A program made the position numbers and the translations under genes. Source: Bacteroidota bacterium (GTDB lineage Bacteria; Bacteroidota; Bacteroidia; Cytophagales; Cyclobacteriaceae). From it: DNA of 5,910 nt. Shown in pieces: positions 1 through 5,910 of the stretch. The stretch lies in NCBI GenBank assembly GCA_024643595.1, contig JAHEMS010000239.1, positions 1-5,910 on the forward strand, given 5' to 3'. The first letter of the stretch is position 1, and every line of letters begins with the position of its first letter. A model generated the notes under the pieces. That model was not told the origin of the DNA, did no database searches, and saw only the letters and a program-made list of their open reading frames with translations.

Positions 1-2085
1 GAAGTTTAGAAGATTTTTTACGCCCGCATACATTTCCAATTGATTGTTAATGGTTTTAGTGACTTGTATATTGATTAGTCCAAACCAGGGAGACATGGCC
101 GGTCGGTAGTCATTGGACACAACGGGTAACTGCATGGGTCCGTTGATTTTACCAGTCAAATCAATTTCCATTTTGATCGCGGCAATGGGTTGACTAATAG
201 TAAATGTTCCTGAAAAATGGGGTGCGTGAAGTTGGGGTATTTTTCTCTCCTGATCGTTAAGTTTTTGAATTTGGTAAACATCCATCAGTGTTATTCCTGA
301 AATTATTTTTAAACCGCTGGAAAATGATGCATCCGCATTAAGTGTTAATCCTTTTGAAATGGCATGGCCGTCTAGATTATTGTACATTATTTTATTAGGA
401 TCCGTTAAGAAGTCGCCTACGATTTTATTGGTGAAATACGTATAGAATATACTGGCATCGAGGTTGATAAAGCCATCCTTTAAAAAAATGTTGTGGGCGT
501 AGTTAAGATTTAAGTTCCAGGATTTTTCTGGTTTCAGATCACTTAATATTTCAACTTGCCTTGAGCCGGTGAGAGCCGCATGGTCTTCGGTAAATAAATT
601 AACCACGCGATAACCGCTTCCGCTTGTTACTCTAAGGGTGTTATTCTTATCGGGTGAAAATTTGAAACTCATGCGCGGTGTCCAGATGCTGCCATGCACA
701 TTATGTTGGTCGAATCGTATTCCTGCCAGGGTAGTGAACTTTTCAGAAATCGTAAAATCATCCTGAATGAAAATACCGGGCAGAAAAGTAATAGTTGGGT
801 CATTCCCTCCTGATAAGGTTGAAGTTCCAACCGTATTATCATCGTAATAAACGTAGCGTAAAGGGATTCCACTTAACAGATCATGTTTTCCATATGCTTT
901 ATTCCATCGAAGTTGAGTGAAAGCGATTTGTTGATTAGCCAGAAATTTGACGATTCCGTAATATGAATCTTGTTGGTGATAATTATAAGAATAGTCTAAA
1001 TGAAATGGTGATGAGGTGTTGAACTGGTAGTTGCCAATAAATTCCATACGGTCAGTGTAAATGGATTCACCATATACCTGATCGCTCCCACGAAGCGAGG
1101 AATTCCATTGTAGTTCACCTCCCCATCGGTTTTCATGAATATATCGACCTGCTAATGAAAAATTCTTTCCGGATTTTCGGTAAACACTCCATTTATTGAA
1201 AATCGAAATTCTTTTTTGAAGTGTAACATCAGTAAAATTGTCATCATTGATATCACGGATTTGATTATAGGTAAAGTAATTCACTCCGATCAGACTTGAA
1301 GTTTTGCCGATTTTGAAACCATTGGCTACGTCTGCATTGTATTCTCCAACCGAAGTAACGAATACATCAACTTTAATGGCGGGAATGGCTATGGGTTCTT
1401 TTGTTATAATATTAATTACACCACCTACCGCTTCCGATCCATATAGTGTTGATGCAGGTCCTTTAACAATTTCCATTCGTTTCACTAAGCTGTTTGGAAT
1501 ACCAGCCAGTCCATAGACCGTTGATAGGCTACTCACAATAGGCATACCATCAATGAGTATCATGGTATAGGGTCCTTCCAACCCATTGATATGAATATCG
1601 CCTGTATTGCACACATTACAATTGATTTGCGGCTGCACTCCATTTACCATAGAGAGGGATTCAAAAATATTTGGTGTCTGATTTTTCATAAAGAAGGAAG
1701 GCGCATAGACTTCAATGGGAATAGGAGAATCCATTTTAGTCACTTCTTTCATGGTGCCGGTAATCACGACTTCTTGCAACTGGGAAACATCCTCTCTTAA
1801 CTCTATTTCCAGTATCATCGTTAGCTGTGATTTCACTTGCACATTGATTGTCTTTGTCTGATAGCTGATACCAGAAACTTTCAACTCGTAGCTGCCTTCG
1901 GGTATAGACCCGATGATAAATTTTCCGTTTTCTGAGGTGGTTGCGCCAAGGGTGGTGCCAGTAAGGATTACATTGATGAATTCCAATTCCTTTCCCTCAT
2001 GTAGCACGGTACCTATAATTTGGCCAGTCTGACCCCAAAGCGACTGAAAAGTTAAGGAAAACAATATGTAGGCTAGTGATTTCAT
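1..2085 (-). CDS. TonB-dependent outer-membrane receptor (C-terminus beyond left edge)
   Basis: Ligand-gated outer-membrane transporter that takes up a substrate using TonB-ExbBD energy. Reading from the ATG at 2085, 695 codons are open to the window edge. Residues 1-19 look like a signal peptide (MKSLAYILFSLTFQSLWGQ). Residues 20-95 form a carboxypeptidase-regulatory-like beta-sandwich (GQIIGTVLHEGKELEFINV..). Residues 102-111 (QLQEVVITGT) resemble a TonB-box region. The plug spans about 115-235, with ILIDGMPIV, RMEIVKGPASTLYGSEAVGG and VINIITK. The barrel follows, with a conserved GYRVVNLFTEDHAALTGSR block near 491-509 and VKNLLNF at 689-695. KNLLNF-type segments usually lie near the end of the barrel, so perhaps 50-80 residues are missing. 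The plug carries a C-x2-C pair (Cys156, Cys159) in NCNVCNTGDIHINGLEG. No SusD partner is seen on the visible side, and the architecture is more Cir/BtuB/FepA-like than SusC-like. Its own promoter and a metal-box-like operator lie just upstream, which hints at metal, siderophore or haem uptake. The substrate is not determined by the sequence. Confidence 0.95.
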   Translation of the reverse strand, partial: MKSLAYILFSLTFQSLWGQTGQIIGTVLHEGKELEFINVILTGTTLGATTSENGKFIIGSIPEGSYELKVSGISYQTKTINVQVKSQLTMILEIELREDVSQLQEVVITGTMKEVTKMDSPIPIEVYAPSFFMKNQTPNIFESLSMVNGVQPQINCNVCNTGDIHINGLEGPYTMILIDGMPIVSSLSTVYGLAGIPNSLVKRMEIVKGPASTLYGSEAVGGVINIITKEPIAIPAIKVDVFVTSVGEYNADVANGFKIGKTSSLIGVNYFTYNQIRDINDDNFTDVTLQKRISIFNKWSVYRKSGKNFSLAGRYIHENRWGGELQWNSSLRGSDQVYGESIYTDRMEFIGNYQFNTSSPFHLDYSYNYHQQDSYYGIVKFLANQQIAFTQLRWNKAYGKHDLLSGIPLRYVYYDDNTVGTSTLSGGNDPTITFLPGIFIQDDFTISEKFTTLAGIRFDQHNVHGSIWTPRMSFKFSPDKNNTLRVTSGSGYRVVNLFTEDHAALTGSRQVEILSDLKPEKSWNLNLNYAHNIFLKDGFINLDASIFYTYFTNKIVGDFLTDPNKIMYNNLDGHAISKGLTLNADASFSSGLKIISGITLMDVYQIQKLNDQERKIPQLHAPHFSGTFTISQPIAAIKMEIDLTGKINGPMQLPVVSNDYRPAMSPWFGLINIQVTKTINNQLEMYAGVKNLLNF

Positions 2086-2097
2086 TTTTTAGATCAG

Positions 2098-2129
2098 CAA
2101 ACTTATATAATTAGAATTAACTAAACAAA
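2098..2129 (-). promoter_or_regulatory. Bacteroidota-type sigma promoter for the TonB receptor
   Basis: On the minus strand a -33 element TTTG (2129-2126) is followed, after exactly 20 bp, by TAAGTTTG (2105-2098). The latter is a full match to the Bacteroidota -7 consensus TAnnTTTG. Transcription would start near 2091-2095, giving a leader of only about 6-10 nt before the ATG at 2085. No Shine-Dalgarno sequence is present in that leader, as is common in this phylum. The position shows that the receptor can be transcribed independently of the upstream GH30 gene. Confidence 0.7.
2111..2124. promoter_or_regulatory. Second TTAG-N6-CTAA inverted repeat inside the promoter
   Basis: TTAG-AATTAA-CTAA has the same half-sites and the same 6-bp spacer as the stronger repeat at 2131-2148. 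The two centres are 22 bp apart, about two helical turns, so bound proteins would sit on the same DNA face. This copy lies between the -33 and -7 elements, where a bound repressor would block RNA polymerase. The arms are only 4 bp in AT-rich DNA, so chance is possible. Confidence 0.35.
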
Positions 2130-2130
2130 T

Positions 2131-2148
2131 ATTTAGATTAGCCTAAAT
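2131..2148. promoter_or_regulatory. Inverted-repeat operator resembling a DtxR/IdeR metal-repressor box
   Basis: ATTTAG-ATTAGC-CTAAAT is an inverted repeat with perfect 6-bp arms (7 bp if 2130 and 2149 are included). It abuts the receptor's -33 element. The overlapping 19-mer at 2133-2151 (TTAGATTAGCCTAAATAAA) matches 15 of 19 positions of the classical DtxR consensus TTAGGTTAGSCTAACCTAA, though the symmetry axes of the two readings differ by about 2.5 bp. A DtxR/MntR-family metal-dependent repressor is the leading guess for the binding protein; no regulator gene is in the window. Confidence 0.5.
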
Positions 2149-2160
2149 AAAATAAATACT

Positions 2161-2357
2161 GTAGTTATGCTTCCATTTTCCCCGGAAGGATATGTCTTTT
2201 ACGGTAGTTGGATTATTGTTAATTCCAGAACTTAATTTTCAGGTGAAACGGCTTTCCGGAAAGGAAATGAACGGATTGAATGGAGAATCAAAATGGAGAT
2301 ATTATCAGGCCCTTGGTTGACGTAAGAATAGAAGTTGTGAATGAAAAAATAAATAAT
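2161..2357. other. Rest of intergenic gap between GH30 and TonB receptor; no convincing gene
   Basis: This is the promoter-distal part of the 272-bp gap. It contains a 12-bp perfect palindrome, CTTTCCGGAAAG (2252-2263). On the plus strand there is a 42-codon open frame, 2192-2320, starting MSFTVVGLLLIPELNFQVKR. GGAAGGA sits only one base before its ATG, too close for a working ribosome site. The peptide is not recognised. No intrinsic terminator with a T-run is apparent after the GH30 stop, so read-through toward the receptor is possible. Confidence 0.4.
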
Positions 2358-3770
2358 TCACCAGGCAAAAGTTGCTACTGATCCGCTGGTTAGTTTAGAG
2401 CTTATGGATTTCCCGTTATGTTGGATGGAGAACGATTTTAGTGAATCGCTATCATTTAAAACAATCAACACGCACTTTCCAGTTGGTGTAACGAAAGCTA
2501 CATTAGGCAATCCTTCCACCAAGTTTGATGCAATCCGCACTGAACCGTCAGGAACGAATTTTGAAGCGTGAGCAATAATGTAATAGGAAACATTTCTTTC
2601 TATAGTTCCATTACCAATCGTTAATGCGCCCTGGCAAATGTCGCAACCTCCATCATTAGTGTGAGGGTCAAAGTTGGGATCTGCCGCGAGGTTCCACTCC
2701 AGAACATTGCGGCTCCAGTTTCGGGTGGCACCGATGACAAGCGTTTTAACGTGCCACCGTAAATCTTCGTTGAAGCTACCTTGTCCGGATGTCCACTGTT
2801 CCGTGAAGTAAATATTTTTATCAGGATGTGTATCGTGCACCTTGGTCAAGGCATCGATTTCTCCTAAATACATATGAAATGCTGATCCATCGACATATGG
2901 TTTTGCTTCACGGTCGTTAAGAATGGAAATAGGAAATTCTGGGTGATCACAATTATGATCAAAAACGATGACCTTGGTATGGACATTATTTTTCTTTAAA
3001 GCAGGTCCTAAATACTTTTTTACGAACAGCGCTTGTTCGGTTGCAGTCATTACCAGACTTGGTGTATTTTTTGGATTTTCCGGCTCATTCTGAATGGTAA
3101 TAGCATCAATGGGAATTCCTGCATTTGCCATTGATTGTATATACCTCACAAAATAATTAGCGTAAGTTTCATAAAATTCCGGTTTGAGACTTCCTCCTTT
3201 TATAAGCTTATTGGTCTTCATCCAAACGGGTGACGACCATGGACTTCCCATGATCTTAATTTTGGGATTCAAGGAAAGAATTTCTTTCAGAACAGGAATT
3301 AGATGCATAGTATCATAGCTGAGATTGAATTTATTGAGGTTAGGATCGGTTTCACCATTCGGTAAATCATCGTATGAAAAGACCCCCTCATCAAGGTCGG
3401 ATGCACCAATACTAATTCTCAGGTAGCTGATGCCGATACCATCTCCAGCTGTTTGGAAAAGTTCTTTTAATAAATCGGAACGTTGTACATCATTTAATTT
3501 AGTATGGATGAGCATGGCGCTGCCACCAGTGAGTGCAAAGCCGAAGCCATCGATGGATTGAAACTTTTGCGCGGTATCAACAGATATCATTGATCCATTG
3601 AATAGGGTGTCGTTAAATGTTAGGCTTTGCTGCTGAGCGATAAGTGATGTTTTGTCCCCGGTCGTTAGCCACCATGAAACCATGTGTTCTCGTTGACTAT
3701 TTTCTGTTGAACAAGATGTTAGAACAGCACCGAGAACCAGACTTATTATTTTAACAAACAATATTTTCAT
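2358..3770 (-). CDS. GH30-family glycoside hydrolase lipoprotein (glucosylceramidase / beta-1,6-glucanase type)
   Basis: Retaining beta-glycosidase of 470 aa. The ATG at 3770 is preferred over in-frame ATGs at 3800 and 3788 because it starts directly on a lipoprotein signal (MKILFVKIISLVLGAVLTSC; LTSC lipobox, Cys20). The protein is therefore lipid-anchored in the periplasm or on the surface. The mature start CSTENSQ has only one early acidic residue, so surface export is uncertain. GH30 landmarks in order: DGFGFALTGGSA (74-85), MGSPWSSPVWMKTN (174-187), TIQNEPEN with acid/base Glu229, YFTEQW with nucleophile Glu324, LEWNLA (357-362), GGCDICQGALTI (374-385, Cys376/Cys379), SKFVPDGSVRI (403-413), and a C-terminal beta-domain (VLIVLNDSD..) ending TFAW. 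Both catalytic Glu residues are present, and the length fits a TIM barrel plus beta-sandwich, so it should be active. Human GBA1 shares the SPW(S/T)SPxW(M/L)KTN and NEP patterns. The subfamily is uncertain: beta-glucosidase/glucosylceramidase or beta-1,6-glucanase are more likely than xylanase. It is divergent from the Gfo/Idh gene. Confidence 0.92.
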   Translation of the reverse strand: MKILFVKIISLVLGAVLTSCSTENSQREHMVSWWLTTGDKTSLIAQQQSLTFNDTLFNGSMISVDTAQKFQSIDGFGFALTGGSAMLIHTKLNDVQRSDLLKELFQTAGDGIGISYLRISIGASDLDEGVFSYDDLPNGETDPNLNKFNLSYDTMHLIPVLKEILSLNPKIKIMGSPWSSPVWMKTNKLIKGGSLKPEFYETYANYFVRYIQSMANAGIPIDAITIQNEPENPKNTPSLVMTATEQALFVKKYLGPALKKNNVHTKVIVFDHNCDHPEFPISILNDREAKPYVDGSAFHMYLGEIDALTKVHDTHPDKNIYFTEQWTSGQGSFNEDLRWHVKTLVIGATRNWSRNVLEWNLAADPNFDPHTNDGGCDICQGALTIGNGTIERNVSYYIIAHASKFVPDGSVRIASNLVEGLPNVAFVTPTGKCVLIVLNDSDSLKSFSIQHNGKSISSKLTSGSVATFAW

Positions 3771-3859
3771 GTTGAATTCATTCCTCATTTGAAAGTACAA
3801 ACTTTTTTGTTGTAGATCTTATCCAACAAAGTTACCTTGGATTAATAGACTTAATTATT
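3771..3859. promoter_or_regulatory. Divergent regulatory region between GH30 and Gfo/Idh genes
   Basis: These 89 bp must carry promoters for both genes. For GH30 (minus strand), TAACTTTG (3834-3827) is a perfect TAnnTTTG -7 match but lacks a good -33 element. Alternatively, its TTTG (3830-3827) could act as the -33 element for AAAGTTTG (3805-3798), 21 bp downstream and one base off consensus. For the plus-strand gene, TTG (3810-3812), 20 bp, then TACCTTGG (3833-3840) is a weak candidate. The candidates overlap, so the two genes may be co-regulated or compete. ACAA (3797-3800) and TTGT (3810-3813) form a weak inverted repeat. No Shine-Dalgarno sequence precedes the ATG at 3860. Confidence 0.4.
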
Positions 3860-4951
3860 ATGAGACACCTCGCTTCCCTTATTATCGTTTTAATTATTTG
3901 TAATTGGACGTACGCGGCACCGCTTCGTATTGGTGTGGCCGGACTAACCCATGATCATGTGAATGGGATTTTTGGGCGACCCGATCGTGGGGATATTCAA
4001 TTAGTGGGAATCGCTGAGCCCAATAAAAGTCTGGCAGAGCGTATTCTAAAGAAACATGGTTTGCCCATGTCGTTATGGTATTCTTCCATCGAAGAGATGA
4101 TTGAAAAAACTAAGCCTGAGGCAGTTGCTGCCTTTGGTTCAATCTATGAACATCTTGGTGTAGTTAAAGCCTGTGCACCTAAAGGAATTCATGTAATGGT
4201 GGAAAAACCATTGGCTATAAATATGGATCATGCCAGGCAAATGGAGACACTGGCCAAAAAGTATAGCATACAGCTAATCACAAATTATGAAACCACCTGG
4301 TATTCGACCAATCATATAGCGAAAGAGATGCTTCAGCAAGATCAATTGGGCAAGTTGCGTAAAGTTGTGGTACATGATGGCCACGAAGGTCCAAAGGAAA
4401 TTGGAGTAAGTGCAGAATTTCTGGAATGGCTTACTGATCCGAAGCAGAACGGTGGTGGTGCTGTGATTGATTTTGGATGCTATGGGGCCAATCTGATTAC
4501 CTGGCTGGCAAATGGACAACGACCCACATCAGTATTTGCTGTGACACAGCAATTCAAGCCTGACATTTATCCAAGCGTGGATGATGAAGCTACAATTGTG
4601 TTGGAATATCCAGGAATGCAGGGCATTATTCAGGCGTCATGGAACTGGCCATTTGGCAGAAAAGATATGGAGGTGTACGGTGCAACGGGATATGTAATCA
4701 GTGATAATCGTTCAACAATCCGTACACGATTAAAGGGAGAAAAAAAAGAACAGAGGGTAACATTAAGTGAGCGCGAAGCTCCCAACGATGACCCGTTTGC
4801 GTTATTAGCCGCGGTGGTGCAGAAGAAAATCACGCTCCCCGCTTTTGATCTATCTTCCCTGGAAAATAATATGATTGTGGTAGAGATCCTGGAAGCGGCA
4901 ATACAAAGTGCAAAAACTGGTAAGAAGATTATAATAAAAAGGGCAGACTAA
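3860..4951 (+). CDS. Exported Gfo/Idh/MocA-family oxidoreductase
   Basis: NAD(P)-dependent oxidoreductase, 363 aa, predicted to act outside the cytoplasm. Residues 1-19 form a Sec-type signal (hydrophobic LIIVLIIC, likely cleavage TYA|AP) with no twin-arginine motif. The mature protein begins directly with the Rossmann strand RIGVAGLTHDHV (23-34), whose GVAGLTH departs from the usual GxGxxG. The VEKPLAI motif has catalytic-type Lys116. The C-terminal alpha/beta domain has NYETTWY (142-148), GHEGPKEIG (174-182), GGGAVIDFGCYGANL (198-212), VDDEAT (240-245) and SWNWPFGRKDMEVYGATG (260-277). In the DxGxH-type position the sequence reads DFGCY, with Tyr208 in place of His, as in periplasmic glucose-fructose oxidoreductase. 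The residues match a Bacteroidota subfamily I recognise only by its generic name, so the substrate is unknown. A sugar, 3-keto-glycoside or inositol is plausible. Myo-inositol oxygenase lies 92 bp downstream on the same strand. Confidence 0.92.
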   Translation: MRHLASLIIVLIICNWTYAAPLRIGVAGLTHDHVNGIFGRPDRGDIQLVGIAEPNKSLAERILKKHGLPMSLWYSSIEEMIEKTKPEAVAAFGSIYEHLGVVKACAPKGIHVMVEKPLAINMDHARQMETLAKKYSIQLITNYETTWYSTNHIAKEMLQQDQLGKLRKVVVHDGHEGPKEIGVSAEFLEWLTDPKQNGGGAVIDFGCYGANLITWLANGQRPTSVFAVTQQFKPDIYPSVDDEATIVLEYPGMQGIIQASWNWPFGRKDMEVYGATGYVISDNRSTIRTRLKGEKKEQRVTLSEREAPNDDPFALLAAVVQKKITLPAFDLSSLENNMIVVEILEAAIQSAKTGKKIIIKRAD

Positions 4952-4987
4952 TATTCTTCAAGAGTCGAATCAGCGCTTTATTTTCTA

Positions 4988-5005
4988 TTCTTGCAAACTC
5001 AAGAA
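4988..5005 (+). repeat. Small stem-loop between Gfo/Idh and inositol oxygenase genes
   Basis: TTCTTG-CAAACT-CAAGAA gives a 6-bp perfect stem with a 6-nt loop, 36 nt after the Gfo/Idh stop. No T-run follows on either strand, so it is not a typical intrinsic terminator. It may attenuate, mark an RNA-processing site, or be chance. The TTG at 4991-4993 lies 19 bp before TAATTTCA (5013-5020), a poor promoter candidate for the next gene. The 92-bp gap leaves open whether the two genes are co-transcribed. Confidence 0.25.
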
Positions 5006-5043
5006 AATGACTTAATTTCAACTCTAATTTAACAATCTGTAAC

Positions 5044-5910
5044 ATGAAAAATCAGTTTGAAGCTGTTCCACTCAAGAATTTAGATGAATGGGAAGATGAC
5101 TTGTTGCGCAGATATCCTGATCCGGAAAATATAGCTAACTCAAAGTCCACTGAGGAATATCGCAACTATGACGACCCCCAGCGCGATACCGTAAAGGAAT
5201 TCTATCGGCTGAATCATACTTTTCAGACGTACGATTTTGTCATGCAAAAGGAAAAGGAATTTCTTTCCTTCAACAAAAAAGAAATGCCGGTATGGAGCGC
5301 ATTTGATTTTTTGAACCAACTGGTCGATGATTCGGATCCTGACACGGACCTCGATCAGTTTCAGCACCTCCTTCAAACTTCTGAAGCCATTCGCAAAGAT
5401 GGTCATCCTGATTGGATGGTGATGGTGGGATTACTTCATGATATGGGCAAAGTGCTTTGTTTGTTTGGGGAACCTCAGTGGGCAGTGGTAGGCGATACCT
5501 TTCCTGTCGGTTGTGCATATTCTGATAAAATTGTGTACCCTGAATTTTTTGTTAATAATCCGGATTTCACCAATCCAAATTATAATACACAATATGGTGT
5601 GTATTCACCGAATTGCGGCTTACGCAACGTTCACATGTCTTGGGGACATGATGAGTATATTTACCAAATGGTGAAAGATCGTTTGCCTGAGCCTGGATTA
5701 TATATGCTTCGTTACCACTCCTTCTATGCACAACATCGCGAAAATGCCTATAATCATTTGATGGACGATCATGATCGTGAAATGTTCAAGTGGGTAAAAG
5801 TATTTAATCCCTATGATCTTTATTCTAAAAATCCTACACCACCGAACTGGAATGAACTAAAGTCATACTATGAAGACCTGGTGGCAAAATACTTACCCGC
5901 AACGCTAAAG
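5044..5910 (+). CDS. MIOX: Myo-inositol oxygenase (last few residues beyond right edge)
   Basis: Non-haem diiron oxygenase that converts myo-inositol plus O2 to D-glucuronate in the cytoplasm. From the ATG at 5044, 289 codons are open to the window end. Human MIOX is 285 aa and ends with a Trp just after the equivalent of ATLK, so only about one to three residues are missing. All diiron ligands are present: His108 (FQHLLQT), His132-Asp133 (LLHDMGK), His202 (MSWGHDEY), His225 (RYHSFY) and Asp258 (NPYDLYSK), matching human His98, His123, Asp124, His194, His220 and Asp253. The substrate-binding equivalents of human Asp85 and Lys127 are Asp95 and Lys136. Long conserved blocks such as FGEPQWAVVGDTFPVGC (141-157) make the identification firm. 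There is no signal peptide. The N-terminal 40 residues are variable before YDDPQRDTVKEFYRLNH. It follows the Gfo/Idh gene on the same strand and would supply glucuronate to uronate catabolism, whose genes are not in this window. Confidence 0.97.
   Translation, partial: MKNQFEAVPLKNLDEWEDDLLRRYPDPENIANSKSTEEYRNYDDPQRDTVKEFYRLNHTFQTYDFVMQKEKEFLSFNKKEMPVWSAFDFLNQLVDDSDPDTDLDQFQHLLQTSEAIRKDGHPDWMVMVGLLHDMGKVLCLFGEPQWAVVGDTFPVGCAYSDKIVYPEFFVNNPDFTNPNYNTQYGVYSPNCGLRNVHMSWGHDEYIYQMVKDRLPEPGLYMLRYHSFYAQHRENAYNHLMDDHDREMFKWVKVFNPYDLYSKNPTPPNWNELKSYYEDLVAKYLPATLK

Noticed and set aside
669..872. A 67-aa minus-strand frame at 669-872
   Set aside because: It is out of frame inside the receptor barrel; the receptor frame is continuous here with recognisable barrel sequence.
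1304..1800. Plus-strand open frames at 1304-1516 and 1591-1800
   Set aside because: They lie antisense to the conserved plug domain of the receptor and have no recognisable product.
2252..2263. The 12-bp palindrome CTTTCCGGAAAG as a terminator for GH30
   Set aside because: It has no loop and no following T-run on the minus strand, so it does not look like an intrinsic terminator.
2192..2320. A 42-codon plus-strand open frame in the gap between GH30 and the receptor
   Set aside because: The purine-rich tract is too close to the ATG, the peptide is unrecognised, and such a short frame is expected by chance.
2943..2960. Repeated TGATCA hexamers 6 bp apart, resembling a dyad operator
   Set aside because: They are inside the GH30 coding region and explained by the repeated Asp-His residues of FDHNCDH.
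4274..4833. Minus-strand open frames at 4274-4519 and 4630-4833
   Set aside because: They are antisense to the well-conserved Gfo/Idh coding sequence and have no family features.
5140..5518. Minus-strand open frames at 5140-5406 and 5270-5518
   Set aside because: They are antisense to myo-inositol oxygenase, whose frame carries the diiron ligands.
5765..5778. A 14-bp perfect palindrome, ACGATCATGATCGT
   Set aside because: It lies within the MIOX codons for the DDHDRE segment; Asp-His-Asp-Arg codons produce GATC-type symmetry without need of a regulatory role.

Overview
The window looks like an aerobic member of the Bacteroidota (Cytophagales/Sphingobacteria-like). The evidence is moderately AT-rich DNA, a TonB-dependent receptor with an N-terminal carboxypeptidase-regulatory-like domain, starts without clear Shine-Dalgarno sequences, promoters of the TTTG-N20-TAnnTTTG type, a GH30 lipoprotein, and a Sec-exported Gfo/Idh/MocA oxidoreductase. 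The genus cannot be read from this piece.

Layout: (1) 1-2085, minus strand: a TonB-dependent outer-membrane receptor, N-terminal 695 codons, running off the left edge. (2) 2086-2357: a 272-bp gap holding a well-formed minus-strand promoter with two TTAG-N6-CTAA inverted repeats, one of them resembling a DtxR/IdeR-type metal-repressor box. (3) 2358-3770, minus strand: a GH30 glycoside hydrolase lipoprotein. (4) 3771-3859: an 89-bp divergent regulatory region. (5) 3860-4951, plus strand: an exported Gfo/Idh/MocA oxidoreductase. (6) 4952-5043: a gap with a small stem-loop. (7) 5044-5910, plus strand: myo-inositol oxygenase, complete except probably for the last one to three residues.

How they may fit together (inference): GH30 would release sugars from a beta-glycoside outside the cytoplasm. 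The exported Gfo/Idh protein could oxidise or epimerise a released sugar or cyclitol in the periplasm. The diiron myo-inositol oxygenase would open myo-inositol to D-glucuronate in the cytoplasm, feeding uronate catabolism. The TonB receptor has its own promoter and a possible metal-responsive operator, so it may be a metal, siderophore or haem uptake gene lying next to the sugar genes by chance. It could also help supply iron for the diiron enzyme. No new system is proven. The most useful leads are the operator/promoter architecture at 2098-2148 and the pairing of a secreted Gfo/Idh enzyme with an inositol oxygenase.
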